64,000 bases of DNA from Turbatrix aceti (lineage: Eukaryota; Nematoda; Chromadorea; Rhabditida; Panagrolaimidae). The notes beneath the pieces were generated by a model that searched no databases, was not told the origin of the DNA, and saw only the letters and a list, made by a program, of their open reading frames with translations. Position 1 is the stretch's first letter. Every line of letters begins with the position of its first letter. Of this stretch, positions 58,273 to 64,000 are shown piece by piece. A program made the translations under genes and the position numbers. The stretch spans positions 5,480,718 to 5,544,717 of the forward strand of contig OZ017768.1 in NCBI GenBank assembly GCA_963969345.1. Reading direction: 5' to 3'.

Positions 58273-59342
58273 TCAAGCGGTGCTGTGACCGATGCGTCCA
58301 AATCTGGCGGCGTTGGGGGAGGGAGAAGGGCCCTCGGCGTCGACGGAAGCCGTCGTTCGCTCGTCGTCCGCTTCGTAGCCAGAGACGCCCGCTGGGACCG
58401 GGTCCTCCAGTTCGTCGCGATCCAAGTCAAGGAGAACGTAAATCAAAAGAGTCGCTACGATAACCGTCAGTGACGCCGACAGAGCGGCGAACGTGATGAG
58501 GACGACCCTGCAGTGGCGCCAAGCGTTGTTTCTTGTTGTTTCGTTCGTTCGCCGGAACGAACGTCGTCAAAAATGGACAGCGGGCCAGTATCAGTTTTTT
58601 TAGGGGGGATGACAAAGTGGGGAGAATTTTCAGGAAAAGGAGGGATAAATCGACCCAGAGGGACGAAAAAGACAGAAACGGGCCCGGGAAGGGCAAATCT
58701 CGATACTGGCCCCTGCTGCCGTGATTGGGGTGCACAAAACAAAGACTTACGAGACAAGACGACTGATCACGCACACAAATCCACAGACAGTCGTCTCCGA
58801 AGCGGGGGGATCCTGTGGAGACTTGGGCGACAGAGAGGTGGTGGTCTTCTTGCGGTGGGCAAGGAGATTGGCCACGGAGAGCTCAGGGAAGCCGACCGGA
58901 AAGGGGACAGACGCAGTCGCCGCTGTCTCAGTCTCAACCATCGCGGCGGCGGTCGGCTCGGGAGCGGGAGCAGGACCGGGAGCGGGCAGGTCGGTAACGG
59001 TGGCTGACGGCGAAGGCCAAGCGCCACCACCACCACCGCCCACCGCAGATTGACGATCGCTACCTTCGATAACGAAAGAGACGAGGTCGTGGGGGCATGA
59101 TGAGAGATCGCACGGCAAGACAACGATCCAGCAGATTGGCGAGGGACCGGACAGCTCTGTCACGTTTACCTGCATGCTACCTGGCTTCGGACCGGGCATT
59201 ACGACGCCCCCGAGGCGACAACGTCCTGCGACGACGTTCTGGAGAAGAGCAAACAAAAAAACTGAAAAAAAAGCCACCCCGGTGGTTGGTGTGGGTAAAT
59301 AGGAGGAAACGCACCACCGGCCACAACAGCAAGAGAGCGCAT
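58273..59342 (-). CDS. predicted type I single-pass membrane protein, unrecognised
   Basis: Three exons, 59342-59318, 59261-58751 and 58507-58273, join in phase to exactly 257 codons (256 aa). Exon 1 is only 25 nt. Together with exon 2 it makes a convincing signal peptide (MRSLAVVAVFLFALLQNVVA), although its donor GTGGTG is weak. The extracellular part has four or more Cys, one NVT glycosylation site (VNVTELSG), a Gly run and a Pro/Ala-rich stretch. A hydrophobic segment crosses the exon 2/3 junction and ends LSASLTVIVATLLIYVLL. The tail of ~60 residues is acidic and Ser/Pro-rich, ending RIGHSTA. The junction gives a continuous membrane helix, which argues the model is real. Intron 2 has a GTTCGTTCGCCGGAACGAAC word. 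No family recognised; it could be an adhesion or receptor-like protein, but that is not shown. Confidence 0.6.
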
Positions 59343-59985
59343 CTTTGGGCGGAGCAGCAATCGTCGAGCGGAGGATGGGGAAGAGGGTCAGTCAGTCGAA
59401 GGAAACGCCCGTGGGCAGGAAAATCAGTCCAGTGAGTTGAAGCGATCGAAAGCGCAACAAAGAGTGCCGGTATCGGCGATCGACAGATGCTTCATGACCG
59501 TATATGCTAATTTTTGTGGCATGAAAAAGGTGCAAAAAGATGCAGATTTGCAAAACCGGAAAAAGTTGCTTTTCCCACCAACCAGAAATGGTCCCTACCG
59601 TATATCTGAACATGCAAATTCGTATTCGATGCCAGATGCTACCGTAACTAAAAGTTGGCCTATAAGTAGTCCCCGAGTTCACGAAGACCCCAAAGACGTT
59701 GATAAAATCAAAGCTCAGCCATTGCGACTTCAAAAACCACCCTCACAAGTCGTCAAAACACCCGGATTACGCAACTAAATTGCTGTCTGAACTCACCGGC
59801 TGTTATTTGTACACTTGGATCAAAAACAAGCTCTCAAAAGGCATCCAGATCCGGATTAGCCATTTTTTATCCTCACTACACGTTTTTCCTGTTTTGAATG
59901 CTCTCGCAACGAAAGTTTTGCGCGACTCAAACATGTGAAAGTTGACTAAATTTTTTATTTAGTTCTTTTTTGATACTTTTTCGCC
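59343..59985. promoter_or_regulatory. divergent spacer upstream of the operon-like run
   Basis: This spacer separates the minus-strand membrane-protein gene from the plus-strand 193-aa gene. TTTTTTATTTAG at 59950-59961 resembles a trans-splice acceptor ahead of the ATG at 59986. The 113-aa open frame at 59437-59778 has no other support. Confidence 0.4.
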
Positions 59986-60679
59986 ATGTCTTCGTCCGAC
60001 GACAACTTCCGGTCTCATCTTGCTATTTTGGAGGTATTCAAAAGAGATCCCAAGTATGCGTGGTACTGGCGGAACTGGGCAGTCTGCGAGAAGCACGCGT
60101 TGACGTGCAGAAAAACGCTCACCGAATTGCTTGAGTGGAAAAAAGCCGAACACGATCTCGCGAACGTACTAAACCCCGAGGCAGCGAGTGCTTCGACACC
60201 CTCCGTGACTGGCGATGCCGGCGACGATAGCAACATGTCCGAGTTTCTGGCTATCACGCGAAAGCACCGAGAAGAACGTGAGTCAGCGTGTTTTTTTTAA
60301 TACTTTTTGACCATTTTTCTCCCTTCCAAAGTCTTTTGTTCGACTTTACGATTTTTTTCTTTCGTTCTGAATATTTTGATGAAATTTAGGCGAAGCAGAA
60401 AAGGAACGTAAACGCAAACTTCAAGAAAATGAGATTCAAGTCGAATACATCGAAGCTGCATCCGTCGGCATCCACGGCGCGGCACAGATTTATCGTCCGA
60501 CCTTTGGCGAACTCGATCGATTGAGGATGCAGCAGATGGAGGCGCTCTACGGCAAACACGCTGAAAAGATGATCACTATGCAGTCCGAGGCGGATTTCAA
60601 GTTCAACGATCTCGTCTCTCGGCACGGCGCCTTCATCTGGCCTCACATGCCGTTCAGGGTCCACGTCACGAAGCAGTAA
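59986..60679 (+). CDS. conserved-looking 193-aa protein, unrecognised
   Basis: Two exons, 59986-60277 (donor GTGAGT) and 60390-60679 (acceptor AAATTTAG), join to 193 residues. The N-terminal half has aromatic and charged helices (YAWYWRNWAVCEKHA, then LLEWKKAEHDLANVL). A Ser/Thr/Asp-rich linker leads to a strongly charged segment (EAEKERKRKLQENEI), which may be a coiled coil, and a C-terminal part rich in Met, Phe and His (FIWPHMPF). No signal peptide or membrane segment. I do not recognise the family. It lies 152 bp upstream of the next gene on the same strand and may be the first gene of an operon. Confidence 0.7.
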
Positions 60680-60831
60680 TTTTTTCTGAATGTGTTTTTA
60701 TTATTTTCTGCCTGAAATACAGTATGCGGGTGTTTTTGTGGTAGAAATTGCGTAAAATACGGTATTTTTGCCGAATTGTTACTTTTTCACCGTTTTTTTG
60801 CTTTTCAACGGGAAATTTGCTTAAGGCTGAA

Positions 60832-63030
60832 ATGCCACCAAATATGGATCTGGAAGAAGCCGAATCAAGCTGGGCATCATCGGGTAACGTCGCCGTGGAG
60901 CCGGTGATAAACTCTGCTGTGCACCGTAAACGAGTAGGTTTACGGTGCTTTTTCTTTTTGAGAGTACCGTAAAATTTGTTTTGTTTTTTTTCAGAGACGA
61001 GGTGGTCCTACGATAGACGATTCAGCGTCTGAAGACCCAGAATTCGTATCGCAGTTCAAAGAGATCTGCCGACAACGCCGGCAGCAGAAAAGTAGGCCAT
61101 CTAGTCGGACATGCCATGAAAATGACAGAAAATTCGTTCCGCAGCGTCCGAAGAAGTCCAAAGCGCAACAAGCCCCATCCGATCCCCAGACGTGTCCCAA
61201 GTGCAGCGCTGTCTTCAAAAACGAGCGATCTCTCAAAACCCATCTCTACAGCATCCATCGAGTCGTCGTTCGGGTTTGTGACCTTTTATTTGCGATTTTT
61301 TTATCTAAACTTATTCTCGGGTCTTTTTAGGCCACTTTGGGATGCCCCATGGGCAACTGTCGCGTGATGTCTACAAAAATGGGCACACTCATTCAGCATC
61401 TCAATTCTACGCATCGTGCCAACCTTCGTCACGAAACCAAGATTTTTGACAACATGGAAAAGTACAAAGTATGTTTTTATTGGCTTTTATCTCTCTTTTG
61501 GATGCCAAAGTTTGATTTTCTAGGAATGGATGAATCGTTTGACGCTGGATGGGTCGCAGGCGTTCATTCAGAGTTCTGGAGCGAGGGGGAGCGCCAAGGC
61601 ACCTCAATGGGTGTCATTTTACTGTCATACCAAGAAGAAGTGAGTATTCGTTGATTTTGATGCCATTTTATTTTTTATGATTGATTTTCAGTGGCCTGGG
61701 ACCGCACGTGATGTGTCCAGCGTATTTCCGCCGTCTCTTACATTCCGACGGTCGTGTCGAAGTCAAGGCTCAACTTCGGCACATTGGTCATGATCCGAAG
61801 CCTAAATGTAGGTGTTTTGCGCAGTGCTGACGGGTATTCAACGAAAAATCTGGGTTTTTGGGTCGGAAGTCCGAAATTTTCGAATTGGATATCCAAAAAG
61901 TATAAAATTTCCCAAAAACTTTCTGTCAGACTATATTTTCGCTTCAGAAGGTTTTCAATTGACTTTATGACTTTTTTTTGGTTTACGATAGCATTGCCGA
62001 AAATTTCAGTTTTTGTGTCGGGTGATTTTGCGTATTTTGAACTCGTCAAACGATAAACTTTTAGTGAAAAAGCTGTCTGAATACCAGCAATTGTCAGAAG
62101 GCGTTTCACAGATCAAAAGCGAAGTTGAGAGAATTGGACGTGCACTCAGCTTGTTAGTGCCCGTCGATTATCCGTTTGAGAAGAACGACCTGCTCACGAC
62201 AACCCTGGCTGCGGTAGGCCACGTTTTTTTTAAATTTATTTTTTTGTGAAGGGGCAATTTAGTTGAACAATACGAGATATCAGCTCAAACGGGCCTCAAA
62301 GTTGATCTCAGCGTCTTTTCCTGTAGATCAGCCGACCGAAATTGTCAACACCAGAGAAATCGATGCAGAATGTGGCCCAGAAGTCAGTGACGACGAAGAA
62401 GGAGCCCTGGACGACATCGGGGAGGAAGAAGACATGCCCGAGCTCGAAGCTGTCGTCCCCGTCGACGTCGACGTCAAAGAAGAAGAAGAAGTCGGCGAGG
62501 TGGATGTACAGCAAATGTACGCTCCTGTCGAAGGCATGGAGCCCGCCGTTGCCGACGACTGCTACTACTTTGTCCCAGAACAGCACCACCAGTCTGTGGA
62601 AACGACCGTCGATCCCGCTGCGATGTACGCCCGAGAGCAGGAGTCCGCCGAAGACGAAGCCCGCATCGAGAGTTTCAAGCGTCTCCCCTTCGAGCTCACA
62701 AACGGCCGTGTACAGTGCACGCTTTGCTTCGCGGTGCTGAAGAGCGTCGAATCCTATCACGCGCACAAGCTGCTCGTTCATCCCGAGGAATTCGCGAGGC
62801 AGAAGGCCCAGCCAACTGCTGGGGTCCACGTCTTCACCCCTCCCCAGGAGTCAGAAGCCGTCGCCTATGATTCAGGATTGGTCGTCGACGATACCGGCGT
62901 CATTTTTTGTCGGTTTTGCACCGCTGTGCTTCAGCATGTCTGCGAAGGCGGCCCTGCCACAGGTATGGATCCCGAAGTCGCTCAGGTGCAGCAGCAAAGA
63001 CCGAGGGAGTTTTTCGAGGGTCCAAGGTGA
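60832..63030 (+). CDS. zinc-finger protein with a transposase-type DNA-binding segment
   Basis: Seven exons, 60832-60933, 60995-61273, 61331-61468, 61524-61639, 61692-61807, 62065-62213 and 62263-63030, join to 555 residues. A C2H2 finger lies at 101-122 (CPKC..H....H) and a second Cys/His unit starts at C132 (CPMGNC...HLNSTH). A block follows with FYCHTKKN, then CPAYFRRLLHSDGRVEVKAQLRHIGH. This spacing of YC-H, CPA-x-R, short Gly turn and H-x-GH resembles the DNA-binding region of MULE transposases and FAR1/FLYWCH-type proteins. After a mostly helical segment comes a long acidic stretch (DDEEGALDDIGEEEDMPELE) and two Cys-rich units near the C-terminus (CTLCFAVL...H...H; CRFCTAVL). A domesticated transposase-related regulator is plausible. 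AATAAA at 63085; RRS1 starts 181 bp downstream. Confidence 0.78.
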
Positions 63031-63084
63031 CAGAAATGAAGCGGGTATAATTAGTTGCAATGATTTTTCATTTTTGACAACGGG

Positions 63085-63090
63085 AATAAA
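63085..63090 (+). terminator. polyadenylation signal between zinc-finger gene and RRS1
   Basis: AATAAA 55 nt past the stop at 63030 and 121 nt before the RRS1 ATG; TATTATAG at 63205 looks like a trans-splice acceptor. This is the layout of adjacent genes in a nematode operon. Confidence 0.55.
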
Positions 63091-63210
63091 GTATAATATT
63101 GATTTTTGGAGCCGTTGGAGGATTTCAAAAACGTTGAAGGCGTTTGAATATTTTTTTTTGTGGAATTTTTTTGATGGACGTATACGATTTTTGTATGTAT
63201 TATAGAAGCC

Positions 63211-64000
63211 ATGGCCGCTGTTCAAAATGGGACCACGTTCAAGCCCACGGAGGTGAACAAACTCGTCGAGCCCCTGGCAGATCCACACAGTCTGCTGCTC
63301 GTTGATCGAGACCCTTTCGGTCCCGAAATTGCGGAGAAGAAACGGTAAGCGTCATTTTTTCGAAGTGTTAATAAATTGTTTTTGCAATTCATGGTTTGGT
63401 GTTTTTTAAGAATATTATTTTTTAACTTTTTGTAGTAACTAAAAATGTTACCTAAAAATAACAGTAGAAGCTAAAAAGTCATTTTTTACATTGCATTTAC
63501 ATTTTTAATGTAATTTACAATAGTGGTCTATTTTTTTTACATGTTGCATGTTTTTTGTACAAAAGTTGTGTTCGTAACACAATTTTCTGGTAATTTTTTT
63601 TTCAAAAAGTAACATTTTTACGTTAAAAAACATATTTTTGTAAAAAAAGTAAAATTTTGAAAACGGCGAGGAAACAAAAAATGAGCAAAAATTCCATTTT
63701 TGTCTATTTTAACGAGCAATTTTGTCGAAAAATTGGTCAGAGTAACCAAAAAAACGTTAATTTAAAGTTATCATGTCGATATTTAGTCTCCCGACCTACC
63801 GAGGAGCTCCTTGCAAGAGCCCGTGACAACACGCAGTTCCTGTTCAACAAGATTTGGCAACTCCCGCTCAAAATCCACGGCGGCGTCTACTGCGCGGAGC
63901 TCCCCGAAAAAGAGGAATACCGCCTGCCACGCGAGAAGCCCGTACCGCCCAAGCAGCAGCTCACCAAGTGGGAGTCGTTTGCGAAGTCGAAGGGCATCAA
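63211..64000 (+). CDS. rrs1: ribosome biogenesis regulatory protein RRS1, cut by window end
   Basis: RRS1 is a nucleolar factor that helps load the 5S RNP during 60S subunit assembly. Exon 1 is 63211-63344, encoding MAAVQNGTTFKPTEV and DPHSLLLVDRDPFGP. A second coding block starts near 63787 and runs past the window end: RPTEELLARARDNTQFLFNKIWQLP, then YRLPREKPVPPKQQLTKWESFAKSKGI. These match the conserved RRS1 core (ARDNTQ, QLWQLP, LPREKP, LTRWQQFARLKGI in the human protein). The obvious donor (63345) and the TTTAG acceptor (63786) do not keep the frame: exon 1 ends in phase 2 but the second block needs phase 1. The AT-rich 440-bp intron may hide a small exon, a non-consensus site is used, or the sequence has an indel. 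The gene is incomplete here. Confidence 0.85.

Noticed and set aside
59437..59778. 113-residue open frame upstream of the operon-like run
   Set aside because: No domain, composition typical of non-coding DNA, and overlapping frames on the opposite strand of equal length.

Overview
The window looks like animal nuclear DNA, most likely from a nematode. Genes are split by introns. Most intron 3' ends follow a TTTTCAG-type consensus. Several start codons sit just after a splice-acceptor-like sequence, as in spliced-leader trans-splicing. Some same-strand genes lie only 150-200 bases apart, as in nematode operons. The gene set also fits: a TWK-type potassium channel, a CRB-1-like Crumbs protein and an EGG-1/2-like LDL-receptor-repeat protein. 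I cannot name the species. Exons are GC-rich. Introns and intergenic DNA hold AT-rich stretches and transposon remnants.

Layout. 1-11.1 kb is mostly non-coding, with two small predicted secreted or membrane proteins (5419-5915 and 8289-10381). 11.1-15.2 kb: K2P/TWK channel (-), whose large first intron holds a foldback transposon. 16.1-17.6 kb: transaldolase (-), facing the NatB catalytic subunit NAA20 (+, 18.1-19.4 kb) across a 499-bp shared promoter. 20.4-22.2 kb: ZIP7/Catsup-type zinc transporter (+), tail to tail with a UDP-glucuronosyltransferase (-, 22.2-24.2 kb). 24.76-25.4 kb: an internally deleted non-LTR retrotransposon. 25.8-28.0 kb: type II membrane protein with eight LDL-receptor class A repeats (+). 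28.85-29.8 kb: pyrroline-5-carboxylate reductase (+). 30.1-33.6 kb: RFC4 and a two-LIM-domain protein, closely spaced on the minus strand. 38.1-44.8 kb: Crumbs (+). 46.8-58.0 kb: an inverted pair of nearly identical C2H2 zinc-finger genes around an 8.2-kb spacer carrying a hAT-like MITE. 58.3-59.3 kb: an unrecognised single-pass membrane protein (-). 60.0-64.0 kb: an operon-like run (+) of an unrecognised 193-aa protein, a zinc-finger protein with a transposase-like domain, and the ribosome-biogenesis factor RRS1, cut by the window end.

The genes do not form one pathway. They are mainly conserved housekeeping and membrane genes, with a young duplication and at least four transposon families between and inside them. 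Exon structures were assembled by eye. For every multi-exon model except RRS1 the splice phases add up to one open frame, which is the main support for them. No ordinary tRNA, rRNA or CRISPR was recognised.
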